Notes: generated by a model not told the origin, from the sequence alone. A stretch of DNA of 64,000 nt from Diphasiastrum complanatum (GCA_029204225.1 CM055099.1:45759193-45823192); one strand, 5' to 3'. Shown: positions 45,420 to 59,102, counted from the first letter of the stretch. Translations and numbers: made by a program.

Positions 45420-46678
45420 GCAACATAATTTCTAGAAACTACTTGCTTACCCTTTTGATCATATGTGAGCCTTGAAGGTACTTGTCTTTCTCTTGATGTT
45501 CTCCTTGGCTTTTGACTTGATGAAGGTCCATCATCACCACCATCCAAAGTAGGATCCTTCTCATCAACATCAAGAATGTTAGATCCATCCACTCTACCAT
45601 CAATCATGCTTGAAGACACCTTTGGAATGTTCCCCTCATAAAAAATGACATCTCTACCAACAATAACTTTGTTAGTAGAAGGAATGTAAACCTTGTAGGC
45701 TTTACTCACCTCACTGTATCCAACAAAAATACCTCTTCTTGAAGATGGATCCTCCTTGGTCCTATCATCAAGAGTAATGTTGACATAGCATGTGCATCCA
45801 AAAGTTCTTAGAAAGTTGACACTCGGCCTCCTCTTGATAAGCATCTCAAAAGGTGTCCTTACATCCAAAATAGCACTCAGCCACCTATTGCACAAGAAAT
45901 TGGCACACAACAAAGTTTGATCCCAAAATGGTTTGTCAAGATTAGCACTTAACCTCATAGCTTTAGCACTTTCACATGAATTCCTATTCTTCCTTTCAGC
46001 CACTCCATTTTGTTGTGGGGTCCTTGATGTTGTATACTCCCTCTTGATCCCATGCTCATCACAAAAGGCCTTGAACCTGTTATATATGTACTCACCACCA
46101 TTGTCACCTCTCAAGCACTTGATCTTTGTGGAAAATTGGTTCTCCCTTGCATTCTTGAACTTGACAAAGACATCATACACTTCATCTTTGCTCTTTAGTA
46201 GATAGATCCAACAAAATCTACTAAAATCATCAATGAATGTTACATACATCTTAGCTCCACTATTGCTAATTGTAGTAAATCCACGAATATCCGAATGTAC
46301 AAGTTGAAAAGGCTTTGTAGATCTAGAAATAGATCTAGTATAAGGTAGTCTATGTGACTTAGACAAAGCACAAGACTTAGAAACATGCTTGACATTACTT
46401 AAGAAACTTGGAAGACCAATCACAACCTTCTTCCTTGCCATTACCTCCAATGACTTAAAGTTGAGGTGTCGCATCCTTTTGTGCCAAACCTCTTGAATAG
46501 AAATTTGCTCCCTTGCAACACATCCAACTTGGTTAGCAATAACACAAGCATCAAGTTTGAACAACTTCCCTTGCCTTTTACCTTTTCCACTCAAGACATC
46601 CTTCCTTTTGATTAAACAAACATCTCCATCAAACTCCACCTTGAGGCCCTTACTTAGCATTTGACTCACACTAAGCAA
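45420..46678 (-). pseudogene. copia integrase region, nearly intact
   Basis: One open frame covers the pre-integrase zinc domain (VWHKRMRHLNFKSLE) and the integrase core with LVHSDIRGF, FIDDFSRFCWIYLL, LRGDNGGEY and TPQQNGVAERKNR (Asp, Asp, Glu catalytic residues kept), then FLRTFGCTCYV and GIFVGYSEVSKAYKVY. The original frame continues into the MITE at 45419. It is joined to the protease by a single frameshift near 46670. Confidence 0.9.
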
Positions 46679-47793
46679 ATCTTGGTAATAGATGGAATAA
46701 ACAAGACATCCTCCAAATGAACTTTCCTATTTGTAGGGAGAGAAATAGGAATTGTGCCAATCTTTTTGATTGCACACTCACTATCATTGGCCATGTAGAT
46801 CACCCTCTTGTCATCTCCATATGCCAACAAAGAAGTGAAGTACTCTTTGTGAAAAGTCATGTGTGAACTTGCTCCACTATCAATCCACCAAGGATCTAGA
46901 TCTTCATCAATTGCAAGAATACATGAAGACATCACAAAAGCATCATCATTTGCATCTTGAACATCCAAACCATCCTCATCAAGAGTAAGATTACCTTGCT
47001 TGTCTCCTTGATCTCTCTTCTTCTTGTAGCACTCACTTGCAAAGTGTCCTTTGATGCCACAATAGAAGCACTCGAGCTTTGATCTATCCTTCTTTTTGCC
47101 ACTTGAAGAAGCATCCACTTGATCTTGCCCTTTAGACCACTTACTTTTGGTTTTGCCCTTGAATTTGCCCTTTGTGAACATAGCATCCTCTTGAAGTGTT
47201 GATGTAGATCCACCTCTTGCTTGAAGCCTATATTCCTCATTGATCAAGACCTCTTGAAGATCCATCAAACTTGGCAAAGTCTTTTGAATAGCAATACTTT
47301 GAACAATGTTAGCATGAGCATCCAACAAGCCATTAAGAATCATTTGAATGAGCTCTCCTTCCTTAATGCTTTCATCTATGCAAGCTAACTCATCATTCAA
47401 TGCTTTCATTCTCAAAACAAAAGTACTTGGACTTTCTTTATTCTTTTGCAAAGAAGAAAAGGTTTGCCTTCTTAAAGTCAACACTCTAGAAGTAGACTAG
47501 GATTCATAAAGCTTCTTCAATGAATTCCAAGCTTCCAAAGATGATGTGCACTTACCAACTTCCTTGAGAAGTTCATTGGTAACATTCATCTTTATCATGT
47601 GTAGAGCCTTCTTGGCCCTCTTGTCATACCTCATTTGATCTTGTTGTGTTGCTGGTCTCTCCTCCAAACCTACAACAATTTCCAAAACATCATTCATCTC
47701 AAGAAGTGACTCCATCCTCACTTTCCACAATGAATAGCTACTTGAGGTAAGCCTATTATTGGCTTCCAACATGATTCCAATTGAGGTTGCCAT
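46666..47793 (-). pseudogene. copia gag and protease, one stop
   Basis: ATG 47793 begins MATSIGIMLEANNRL; gag continues LWKVRMESLLEMNDVL. A TAG at 47497-47499 is the only stop before 46666. The zinc knuckle is CFYCGIKGHFASEC (complete CX2CX4HX4C) and the protease site is WWIDSGASSHMTF. With so few lesions the element is young relative to G1 and G2. Confidence 0.9.
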
Positions 47794-48380
47794 GTAGCAA
47801 TGACTTGATCTTCTCTTTCAACCTATTTCAATGCACAAAGAACTCCTTTGAACAAAAAAAAATGCTTTCAAAAAAAATCACCAAGATTTGAAACTATCTC
47901 ACAAATTCTCTTCTAGCACTTACCTAAGCAATTCAACATATAGAATCATGGAATCTCGATCAACCTATGATCTACCCTCAATCTAATGACTTTTGCCACT
48001 TCCTAAGATTGAAACACACTCAAATGAAGTCCAGTAACCTCACTATCTAGAGATCCAATCAAAATTAGGGTTTTGACAAAATCACAAAAAATTGACTATT
48101 CCAAATCTACATGCAAATGCTGAAAATTTGATATGCAATCTATAAGCCACCACTTAGGCTGAACCAATGAAGCAATAATCGGAACTTCAGTATGTGAATT
48201 CAAAAATCGGAATTGATCAAGTATATTGACCTATAAAGTGTTTTGATCTACAAAAGATCCAATCTACAAAAGCAAAAAGATCCGATTTTCGTGTAGAATC
48301 CTCTCTAGCATGCTCTAGACTTGATATCTTCACCAAATCATTGAAAGATCTGATTTTCTCTTTCATAACCTGAAACACAA

Positions 48381-48392
48381 GCTCTGATACCA
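48381..48392 (-). promoter_or_regulatory. primer-binding site of the copia element
   Basis: TGGTATCAGAGC on the minus strand, directly adjoining the LTR end at 48393. Confidence 0.9.
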
Positions 48393-49205
48393 TGTGAAAG
48401 ATTTCAAATCCTTAAGATCCAATCTACTTGAATGATCTTTGGTTAGAAAAAGAAATACACTACCAATCTCACCAATGTAGAAAAATCAGCATCTACACAC
48501 AAAATGAGATGCAAACACCAATAGAACTTAATCAAACTTGAATGAAATGAAAAAGTACTGTTGTTGTCCGTACCAAACCAGAAGCTACTGTATTTTACAT
48601 GTGTGGATCCAAAAATAACAAATATAGATCATTCTACACATAGAATTGCAAGCAATCACCAAGATAGTGCACCAATGGATAGTAGAACCAAAGAGAACCA
48701 TGTATAAGCATGAAATGAGATAGAGAAGAGAGAAGATTGCTCTCTCCATGAGTTACATCCTTTTATAACAGGTCCAAACCCTATTTGGCCACTTGGCTTT
48801 CCCACCAAAATGCTAACCCTACTAATTTTGGGTCTAGATTCAATGTACCCAACTATTCAAATTGAATCTACTCAAACTTGCATTCTAACTTTCCCACACT
48901 TTCAAAAAGTTCGTATTCAAATGAAATTTAGACTAATGAACTTTGAAAAGTCAATCTCTAAGTCTAAAACAAGTTTTGGTCAATATGCCAAATATGAAAA
49001 TATTGCAAAATGTGATGAAACTGGTTGAATCTTTCACAGCTACTGTCAAAATCTCAGGTCAATCAATGCAAGGAGTAAAAACTTATCAAGGAAAAACCAT
49101 CATACAAGGCCTAAATTCAATTTTCGGCCAATCAGATTAATCAGATCCTTAAGATACAGATGCATCCCATTGTACAAGCAAGATCCAACTATCTTGAACC
49201 CCACC

Positions 49206-49708
49206 ATCGGATGAATCTGAGATCTGGACGATCAGTAGCAAGAAGGACAGTGAATCAAGCACCACACCTTCCCAGATTAGCAGTTGCGCAACAAGAGACA
49301 GAACCGGAACCAGTGCCAATGGAGCTAATGGGCCAACCCGTACCTGTTGCTCCCTTGCAAGCAGTCCGGAGGGCACCTCAGATGGAGATACCAAAATATG
49401 ACAGATCATCAAATCTCATCCGCTTCCTCTAGATCTACGAGCAAGCTTGTGAAATCTATGGCGAATGGACACCTGCAGAAAAGTTGATGTTGTTTCCCAT
49501 GTCCCTATTGGCAGTGGCTCAAGATTGGTGTTTCAACCTGTCAGAGGAAGAGAAATCCACCTGAAAAGCTGTTAAAGCGGCTCTCATCACGTGCTTTAAG
49601 CCAAGAAAGTTTCTAGAAGGCCCGTTTCTCCTACTCAGCAAGGTTAAGATGGGAAAAAGAGAGAGGCTCAGGGAGTATATTGAATGCGTCAAACATCTAC
49701 GATCCGAG
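49206..49708 (+). pseudogene. G2 gypsy gag, 5' part
   Basis: MNLRSGRSVARRTVNQAPHL begins at about 49212; gag domain: EIPKYDRSSNLIRFL, a stop, IYEQACEIYGEW, LMLFPMSLLAVAQDW and KMGKRERLREYIECVKHLR. It breaks at 49708, where the LARD begins, and resumes at 55605. Confidence 0.88.
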
Positions 49709-52700
49709 AGTTGAAATTCAAACATCCCCGAAATCCACCTATGACGATCGTTCTGATCTTCCCCGAAGCTCCGATCGAAAGAACTTTGTTGTCTCATGCC
49801 ATACAGACTGCCTATACCTTGTATGGAGTCCTCTCTCCTAAGACGCTTTGAGTGCTATTTTTCCTGGTGAAACATGCTATCCCATAGCTCCACCGGATCG
49901 TGCATACCTGCATCACCCTGACGCTCTGATACCAAGTTGAAATTCTGTTAGGATCTAGTGTAGTATGCATATCACATCACATAATCACCATAGCCACTCC
50001 TCACAAGCTCTCAAAGATGGCACAACAAAAGTTAAGTCTATTATGAAGAAACACTGTACATATAGCAAAGCCCCAAACTGCATGGGCTCAACAGGTGTCA
50101 CTAAACTGGCCTACCACTTGCCAAACTAGAGTTAGGCCCAATATGGCCACATATACTGACAAACCTAGGACATGCCCCTGAGTATAGCATAATGAACTCA
50201 AAATCACTGTACAGGCTAATTTCTTCCTACGTGTGGCTACCCGACTAACCCAAGTAGCCGTCTACGGGATCAGTGCCCGACCAATATATCCTAATGGGTC
50301 ATATCCCGATCACAACCATATACAGTAGACCAAATAAACTCTACACTAATTACATCATCACATTTAGAGCTTACATAAAATGTATATCAGATTAACTCTG
50401 ATTTCTAACTCTCTCCCTTAAGCTCAAATGTGATAAGAGTGAAAAACAATAATTTGTAGCAATGTTTGGAGTGTCCAAAAGATGTTATGCATATCCTGAT
50501 ACTCTGTACTTGACTCACACTCAAGCACACTAACAAACCACCAGGTTTGACTCACAAAGTATCATGTGAACACAATGCTCATACAGAGAGTCTACCATAC
50601 TCTTGATCAACTGACTCGTCCCCAATCTGACTTGAACACAAGTGGACCACATGAGCGACATGGCTCAAACTGAAGAAATCCCACTGCCACCATGAGATTA
50701 CATCCTCCATCTAGCTAGGCTGACATCCTACCAGACATTTACAAGCACAAACCTGTAAAGCTGACATAAATGAGCGACTAAGGCTCAACCTGAGGATTGT
50801 TCCTGACGTAGCAAATGCACAACCACATACAACTCCGACTTAGATCTAGACTCCTGTGACAAGGCAACATGCAAGCCCACACACACTCATGCAAACCAAC
50901 ATGAATGATAAAGTGTCAAATACATGACCAAGATCTGCCCATAAGTGGTATCCTGTCATACTAACACCTGTGCCACTTGTAGATCTGCTGCTACACCACT
51001 GGTCTCCAACCATGGCCCTGACTTGTAACCAAGATGCCCTCACGTCCAAGCATATCCAACTATCCAATAGGTCCTGAAAGCTGATCCCCATCCATTCCCC
51101 ATGCTTCAAGCACTCTACCAAGGACTCAATGAATGAATGTACACAAACCTCACCATAGGTTATACCTGAGTAGCTCGCTGATGATGATCTGTTTGTCCTA
51201 CATCCCATGTAGGCTCAACTTTTCATGCTTGATGTTGTCAACTCTGATTTGACCAGTATATAGGCCTCTCACCAAGGAGCCTATCACCCCACAACATCCA
51301 TCATAGCGTCCAAGCCAAAGCAAATGCAAACTAGCTCCACTATCGTGATGAATAACTCACCCACGATCCATAGCATATCAGGTAGGATAGCTCCAGAACC
51401 TTGTACTCGGGACCATCTGATCACCAAGTATCCATTGTCCGCTGATAGCTCCACCTGTAGTGCAACTAGACTCCAACTGGATCTAACCAAAAACTGCATC
51501 CTGCTTACCAAATAATGATGGATAGAAACAACATGTGACGCCAACCTAGAGACTACTGTGCATATGACCATGAAACTCACCTAATTACTTGCCAAAGTAT
51601 TCGTTGTCACTCTCTGAGCAACCATCTCTATCTCTGTCGGCTCACAACCATGGGCATGCTGGATCCACATCACCCCGTAATGCTCTTCATGCCCTCAGGA
51701 TATGTACCACCTCCAGGTACACTCCATGCCACCTATCTCCAAGTAGGCATGACCCGTCCCTAGGTCATCACACATGATGCACCAGCTGAAGAACATTATC
51801 CATACATCAAATGACATGTCATATCCGAGCAACTATAGCATCTCCCTGAGTGTCCCCCCAATGGACTCGTCATCCACATACTATGCCCACCTGATGTCTC
51901 CGATCATGGTCACCATCCTGCTAGACAAGCCGAACTCCAAAGCATCACCTGCTCCACCTGGCTCCTAGCATCTGCTCGCTCTCCCTGGCTATGTGCCACC
52001 CGACACCATGCCAACTTAAGCATATAGTTGAGTCGCAGCTCACGGGATTCCAAGACTGTTGTCTCCCTGATCGTACTGAGGTATATGGCTCTGAGTGACT
52101 TCCTCTACGCTTATCCCTAATCTCACCACTTGAGAATCTGCACCATGGAGATTCCAACACATGTGCTAAGCCTAGACTCCTACAAATACAGCCAAATGCA
52201 TGAAAGCTATAAGTAGCTTATCCACACCCGTGATGTCTCCCCATCGATGTCAATGTCCAATGATTGGCCCCTTGCTGTAATGCCAACTTGTACTCCCAAA
52301 TGAGCATGCCATGAAGTCCTCGCCATCAATGTCCCCTCTAGTAGATCACTAGCAAAACACCCATCATAGTATTTGCCCTCCGATCACACCCCGTGCAATC
52401 TCCATCGGCTCTCCAACCTAGAGTTGGCACTCAAAGCTTCACGCTTTGTCCATTTGCGTTTGCAGTGTCCTGACTCCACCATGAATCCCACCTGTAAGTC
52501 ATGTCCATGCCAATGACTCAAGTCCAATATGAAATAGATGTCCCCTGATGATCATCCCATGTCATCCTGTAGTGTTATCCCTACCAGGTATCCCAGTGCC
52601 ATCCCTGATCACAAAGATCTGAGCATCTACCCTGTAGTGCCCACCTGTATTCCCCCAAGCTAGCTCCAAGCTGCTCCTGTGAATGGTTCCAAACCACTCC

Positions 52701-55599
52701 CTGAGAATACACTGAGATGTGAACTCCAAATCCACCATCAAGTCCCTCACATGATTGTGCATGTCAATATCCCTCCAAGTGAACCTGTGAGATCTTCCAT
52801 GGCCCAAACCAAATGATCTACACCTTGCCATCATTGGAATCTGCATCCCTGATGCAATACTGATATGGCAAGTTGACTTGACTTATCCAAACTGGTAGTT
52901 GAAGTGTATCTCTTCCATGACAAACCTGATACACTGGTCCACAGCTACAATGGCTTGATCAAAATTGACTTACCGACTGCAAAACCACAAAATCATCACA
53001 CTCACCACTCTCCAAGAGCATCCAAAATGTGATTATTGACCCATTCTTCATCCTTTGTGTGTCCCACACATAGCTCGTCCAATGCAAGTCCGCTATCTTG
53101 CCCAATAGCTTTCAACTGGCACCACCTTGCACTTTTATCACCTGTGACCACCAAAATGTATGTACCTCCAAGCTAGCCCATATTTTCCTCCGAACAAGAA
53201 ATTTCCAAGCTACAGATGCGTGTGTCAATGCAGCTATCACCTGACTCAACAATGCCACTGCGGATCATCCCTATGAGAGCGTTCCCCCAAAACGCCACTT
53301 GACGTTGGTTGGTTCTAACTCCAAAAGTTAAACATGATCACAAGAATTTTTCACCTGTAATTGGTATACCATGCCTACCTCTCACCTGTAATTGCTTGCC
53401 CTCTCAAAATTGTCGCCAATGATGATTAGTCACGCCACCAAACTGCACTTTCGTCGCCAAAACTAGCTTTCTCCACACAATTCCTCTACCATTCACTCCC
53501 ATGCCGCATTTACCGCTTCCAAACACCCTGATACCCTATCAAGAGTAAGTAATAATGGTTTTGAAGCGATAATGCCTCATTGTACCGTCCTGTAACAGGT
53601 TTCACCAACCAAAAACTGCCCCAAATTTGGCCCTACGGTACCCAAATAGCGAATGTAGCCCATTACTAGGTCACCTGCACTCCGTTCGATAGAATGGTGA
53701 CAAAAACACCCCAGAACACCTTTCTCCCTCTTTGTGACATCGCTCTGTCCGCTCGCTCTGAGTAGCCAGTTTCAGGGGCCATTTTGGCCCAAGGATGGCC
53801 AAAAAAGGTGCCTTCTAGCTATAGTTAGCCCCTTTGCTATTTGCCCTTGTGAAATGAACTGTATTTTCATTCTGAAATTTTTTAATGAAGAATGCCACTT
53901 TTTGGCCTTCGAGTCCCTTTCAACATTTCACTCTAAAAATTTCTAATGAAGAAACTTCATTCTGGCCCTTTGAGTCCACTTCACACATATCCAATGGTAC
54001 TGCCCTTTTCTATGGCCCAAATCGCTCCTCTCTCAATGCGATCCTTACCGTGGATGTGAACTCCATAAGATCCGACGGCCTTCCATTCTCTTGTGCGCCG
54101 AACCGTGCTCCCTATGAGCACTACGCACCTTTTCGCACTAAGTGTCCTCTCTGGCTGGCGCGCATGAGGCCTGTCCGCGGCCCTCTCGATCTCTCTCCTC
54201 CTTCCTTTCTCTTTTCCTCCATAGCTATGGCGGTTTCTTCCTACAAAATCTAGTCCAGCTAGTTCTCTGGCGCACGGCCGCCCACGGCCATCTGCCACCG
54301 GATTAATCCTGTTAGAGCGCCCTCATTAAGAATCTTACAGCTTGGGATTTCGTTCACCATAGAGAAAGATCTCCTTTTTTCTCTGATGAAACCCTAATTG
54401 TCCATTCTTCACCATTTCAGGTCATTCTAGCACGGCAGGTTGCGCCCTACTACTGTGCCCAGATTTGTGCTTTTACAGCACCAAATTCAGCTTTGTATGA
54501 AGAGAGATCACCAGATTTTTTGTTTTTGTCTGTAATCCCAGTCATGAGGAAAGAGAATACTTGGGCTTCACTCAGTCTTACACTGAACTTCAACTTGCAG
54601 ATTTTTGCTCCTCTAAGGTCGCCCTACCCCAAGGCATCTGATGCAATTTTTGGCATGTTAATTGGTGCGGTATTGCTCCAAAATAGGCTGATTTTCTGAG
54701 AAATCCAGCAACACCCCACGAAACTGGAAATTTTCAAATTTTCCTTAGTTTTCCACCCAATCACACCCTGTAAACTGCCCTGGCTGTGTAACACTTCTTT
54801 ACAGCTCTCTTGCAAATCCAATTGCTTCAACCCGCTGCCTACACAGTCAATTACTTAGCCATTATTAATGATTTCTTCGAAATCACTGGAACTGCCAGTT
54901 TTTCCGTGAATTCTCCCCGAAATCCACCTACGACGATCGTTCTGATCTTTCCCGAAGCTCCGATCGAAAGAACTTTGTTATCTCATGCCATACGGACTGC
55001 CTATACCTTGTATGGAGTCCTCTCTCCTAAGACGCTTTGAGTGCTATTTTTCCTGGTGAAAGATGCTATCCCATAGCTCCACCGGATCGTGCATACCTGC
55101 ATCACCCTGGCGCTCTGATACCAAGTTAAAATTCTGTTAGGATCTAGTGCAGTATGCAGATCACATCACACAATCACCATAGCCACTCCTCACAAGCTCT
55201 CAAAGATGGCACAACAAAATTTAAGTCTATTATGAAGAAACACTGTACATATAGCAAAGCCCCAAACTGCATGGGCTCAACAGGTGTCATTAAACTGGCC
55301 TACCACCTACCAAACTAGAGTTAGGCCCAACATGGCCACATATACTGACAAATCCAGGACATGCCCTTGAGTATAGCATAATGAGCTCAAAATTACTGTA
55401 CAGGCTAATTTCTTCCTATGTGTGGCTACCCGGCTAACCCAAGTAGTCGTCTACGGGATCAGTGCCCGATCGATATATCCTAACGGGTCACGTCCCGATC
55501 ACAACCATATACAATAAACCAAATAAACTGTACACTAATTACATCATCATATTTAGAGCTTACATAAAATGTATATCAGATTAACTTTGATTTCTAACT
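49709..55599 (-). mobile_element. LARD C/D: concatemeric non-coding LTR element inside G2 gag
   Basis: Minus-strand order: LTR 55599-55124 (476 bp), primer site 55123-55112, interior to 50411 (no gag or pol frame), LTR 50410-49935 (476 bp), a second primer site 49934-49923, about 200 bp of 5' interior repeated from 54912-55123, then only the last dozen LTR bases (GAATTTCAACT) at 49720-49709. The outer flanks CCGAG (49704-49708) and CCAAG (55600-55604) look like a 5-bp target duplication with one later change. LTRs begin AGTTAGAAATC or close variants and end AACT. Confidence 0.88.
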
Positions 55600-55604
55600 C
55601 CAAG

Positions 55605-56720
55605 TGCAATGCAGCCCTAACTCTCGATCATGCGGCGATCATGTGGTTTCTAGCGGGGCTACCACAGAGTATCAGAAGAGAATTGAAATGATGGGAGCAA
55701 TACGCTACTCTGCAAGAAGCCATGGATAATGCCATTAGGGAAGAGGATGAGGGATCAGGCGACGAATATCCATCCACCCATACTCCTACTCCCTCGATAG
55801 CATCATCATCATCAAATGCCTTCGCTCTATCCACAGAACTGTTGTTGGATCAGATGACAAAATTACACGAACAGCAAATGGAGCAGCTTACCACACAGTT
55901 TGATAAAAAACTGAAAGCCTTACAAGGAGCTGTAGCAGCAACGCCAAATCAACCGGAACAAAACCAGCTACAATATCCCCGACGCAAAAATGTATGGTGT
56001 GTAGTATGCACTCAAAACCATACAACAAACGAGTGCCTAGTCCTAAAGCAAAATCTGAGACTAAGACATAGATTTTGCCATTTGTGCAATGCAACATTGC
56101 ACAATACGACATTTTGCCCATTTAACCCCCAGGTTGTTCAACAGAAGAGGAGTCCTTATCAAACTTCTTATCCATATCATCAAGGGGCACCAAATGCGGC
56201 ACCAAGATACGGCGTACCGAATCATCAATAGCGTATGGCCTTACCTGCACCACCGGGACCAGCTAATCAACAAGTGGCCCACATAGATTTGACAGTAGCA
56301 GAACCAGAAATGCCAGTACCACCTCAACCTGAGCAACAACAATGGTATGGACCGGATGAACCATTTATGGCCCCTGCCATAAATGAATATATTGCGGCCT
56401 GTGCAGCTCAAACTTAGTGTCAAGGCAGAAGAAATTACGGCTGCTACGGATGTGGCAAAGGACACAAAATTGTGAAATGTCCTTACAAGGGAAAATATAC
56501 ATCCTTCTATCGAGAATGCAGTTATGGACATTGCTACAAGATTTTCCATTGAGACCTGGGACCAACACACCATTGAGCTTCATTGCAACACAACAGGCAG
56601 CAGTCCCAGAGGATGCCACCGGAAAGGCAACAATTTCATGCCCCTGTGTTACCCGTTATGTGAGCATAGAAGAGGAAGGAAGTGGCTCCCTCACCACCAC
56701 CATCGGTCACCGATGACCAA
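55605..56720 (+). pseudogene. G2 gypsy gag, 3' part with three zinc knuckles
   Basis: Continues the gag cut at 49708: HAAIMWFLAGLPQSIRREL, a stop, AMDNAIREEDEGSGDEY, a coiled stretch LLLDQMTKLHEQQMEQL, then CVVCTQNHTTNEC, CHLCNATLHNTTFC and, after a stop at 56415, CYGCGKGHKIVKC. The three-finger tail is longer than in most gypsy gags. Beyond 56560 the frame decays. Confidence 0.85.
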
Positions 56721-57059
56721 ATCTCAACTTCAGCACCATATCCGAATGTAAGGGAAGAAAGGAGACAGTACCAGAAGATACGACACTGGGTACAGAGAGC
56801 ACAAGCGGAGGAAAAAGAACAACCCTATGGAACCTCCTGTTGATGATGAACATGAACCACAAACGGGCTCACCATTGCACACTGACGATCGGTTGCACCG
56901 TCATGAATCACCTTTTCACATGGTGGAGTCTGAGGAACCACACACTAAAAGGCTCACAAGCTTACTGGCGAGCCGTGTTAGTTTACCCCTTGGGGAATTA
57001 CTGTGGATTGCACCACAAGCTAAAAGCCTTTTGGTTAAGTAAACTATTGTACCAATTTG

Positions 57060-57260
57060 TGGACAACTGAGGCATTGGAAGGACTTGAAAAATTGAAGAA
57101 AGCCTTAGCTTTTGCAATGATCCTACCAGCTCCAAACTAGACAATTGAATTCCATGTGCATACTGAAGCATCAAAATATGCCATTGGATCAGTTTTGACA
57201 CAATTAAGAGAATACAAAAAGGATTATCCTATCAGATTTGCTAGTCAACAACTTAGTGGT
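57060..57260 (+). pseudogene. gypsy RNase H remnant
   Basis: ALEGLEKLKKALAF, a stop, TIEFHVHTEASKYAIGSVL and KKDYPIRFASQQLSG, matching the G1 RNase H start (FHVHTDASKYAIG). No reverse transcriptase precedes it. Confidence 0.8.
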
Positions 57261-58555
57261 TTTGACCTAAAGGCCAAATCAGGACAACCTGCGGTATCTA
57301 TACCTGCTACTATTGCTACGACGTTGCCGTCAGTACCATTGGATTTTGGTGACATCCTAGGGATCCATACACACCTAGGGAGAATGATCCAAAACATGAT
57401 AAAATGAAAATCTTCTATGGAGAAGAAAATTGTGGATCTCTGTTCCGAAAATACCCTCATCAGCCATAAACTGATCCAAATCATAGCCAAGCAACATGAA
57501 GAAAAATCTGAAGTAGAGCTCAAAAGACAAAACAACATGAAGATGTGCTAGAAAAGTACATTTTCGATCTTTAGGATGCATTTATCAAAGGACAAGATCA
57601 AGTTGATAAAGCCGTTTCAAAGTAGATTTGATTTATTCAAAGACAGGGCATCATCAGAGTTGGCCGAGGCTAAAGCGATAATCAAATATTACGAACAAGC
57701 AGCCGCCAATGTTTTGCAGACAAACCCTCAAATTTCAATGCTAGTCATGCCAAAAATTTTGCCACCATCTCAACATCAAGGGTAGGATGACCCGGGTATA
57801 GGACAGCTGGAGGAAGATCAATTAGTGGACCCACCAGAAACAGAAATAGGGCCTTCCACTTCTACGACTACACCACTATTTTGAAGACCCATCACCATCG
57901 AGGAGTTGAATTCAGAAATTTCTACAACAACATCCTCAGGAATCCTCGAGGGGTGGTTGGGTAATAAAATTCAAGATGTCAGAAATAAAAACCGGCAAGG
58001 AGCTTGACAAGATACCCACATTGGGTGTGGAGCAACCACCATGGCGCTTTGAGAACACTCCCGACTCTATTAGGAGTTATGTGGAAAGACCTTGGTGTTC
58101 AAATGGATAAAATCACCGTCCATACACCAAATTGGCTGATTATCCACCAACCATTCAACTGAAACATTTTAGTTGATTTCCATCAGGCCCTTCGAGCCTA
58201 CTCAAGAGAGTATATGAATTCACTAGATTTGACGGTTAGGCAGTCCGCCTTATTTTTGAAATATTTGGCTATGTTGGTGTCCATTCAGACATGATGGGAT
58301 GATTGTTTGCCAGACCTATGCTTTGATCCAAATCTTTCGATGGCGTTAGACAAGGTTCCAGATCAATTGTCAATGGCCAGACTCTATTACCGTGCGGCGA
58401 TGTTGGGTGGTCAATGGGAGAAAAAATTCACATCCTGGACAATGTTTAAGTGGTTGTCAGAAGTTAATAAGTGCTTTCTATCACACATTAGAGATTTCAA
58501 CGAGCCATGCCTGAAGTTCATGGAGAAAGCTTAGTACCATTTGATAAAGATCCAG
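57261..58555 (+). other. decayed unassigned coding region between pol and an LTR
   Basis: Broken frames with a coiled-coil flavour: KSEVELKRQNNMKMC, FDLFKDRASSELAEAKAIIK, EDQLVDPPETEIGPSTSTTT, then SREYMNSLDLTVRQSALFLK and LSMARLYYRAAMLGGQWEK up to a stop at 58532-58534. No known domain. Its position just before an LTR fits an extra ORF carried by a gypsy element, as some plant gypsy lineages have. Confidence 0.4.
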
Positions 58556-58559
58556 AGTC

Positions 58560-59102
58560 CCAAATAACTCTCATAAGGTGTCGTGGGAACGCTGCCATTT
58601 TTGGTGGGGGATAAGAAGAGAGGTGGAATTGGCCAATAGGATTTGAGGCCAAAGCCCTAAAATCCACTATATAGAGTGGTGCTTTGTAGTTCATTTCTTA
58701 CATTCAATTGAACTTTCATGTTCATGTCAATAAGCATGTTGAGCCTCTATCAATTGAAATTGGATGTCTTTGCTCTTCTTCCTTTCTCCATCTCTCATGC
58801 CTTATTTGGATCTTTATGTTTGTTGGATATGCTAATTGTTGGGATTGATCATTGTTATACTTTTTGTGAGAGAGAAGAGAGAGAGAAAAAAGTAGGCTTC
58901 ACCTTCACTTGAGTAGTGTTAATGGATCGTAGTGTTAATCTTAGTGTTAGATGTGAATCATAAGCATGTGCTTGATTATGAACTATGCTATCACTCTCAT
59001 TGGAACAAATCTCCATGTGACAACAAGTTAATCCTCTTCTTCCTTTGATGCTTGATTGAGCTTGGATCTAGGTTTGAAGGTGGGTAGGAAATACCCCCTA
59101 CA
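58560..59102 (+). mobile_element. G1-type gypsy LTR
   Basis: Collinear with the G1 LTR ending at 14776: GCCAATAGGATTTGAGGCC, TATATAGAG, TTATACTTTTTGTGAGAGAG, CTATCACTCTCATTGGAACA and the end CCCCCTACA. No primer site follows. The left edge is uncertain. Confidence 0.7.

Larger units (their letters stand above)
43806..49038 (-). mobile_element. chimeric Ty1/copia element without a 3' LTR
   Basis: 5' LTR 48393-49038 (646 bp) has perfect ends TGTGAAAGATT...AATCTTTCACA; the primer site (TGGTATCAGAGC on the minus strand, 48392-48381) adjoins. Then gag, protease, integrase, a MITE, a residue of reverse transcriptase, foreign sequence and the RNase H end. No 3' LTR was found; instead another copia gag fragment follows at 43776-43636. 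Confidence 0.85.
43087..57260 (+). mobile_element. Ty3/gypsy G2 element split by two later insertions
   Basis: Pieces in order: truncated LTR (43087 to about 43525, lacking both LTR ends), a bit of leader (about 43530-43630), the copia insert, leader from 49039, gag 5' part (49206-49708), the LARD insert, gag 3' part (55605-56720) and an RNase H remnant (57060-57260). The leader and gag match the 21.9-kb copy, and the RNase H matches G1. Reverse transcriptase is deleted. Confidence 0.85.

Noticed and set aside
53980-54300. Frames on both strands with Pro/Arg-rich products
   Set aside because: Located in non-coding LARD interior with higher GC; no conserved motif.
50411-55110. Genes within the LARD C/D interior
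   Set aside because: Short frames on both strands only, no recognised domain, and the collinear copies do not preserve them.
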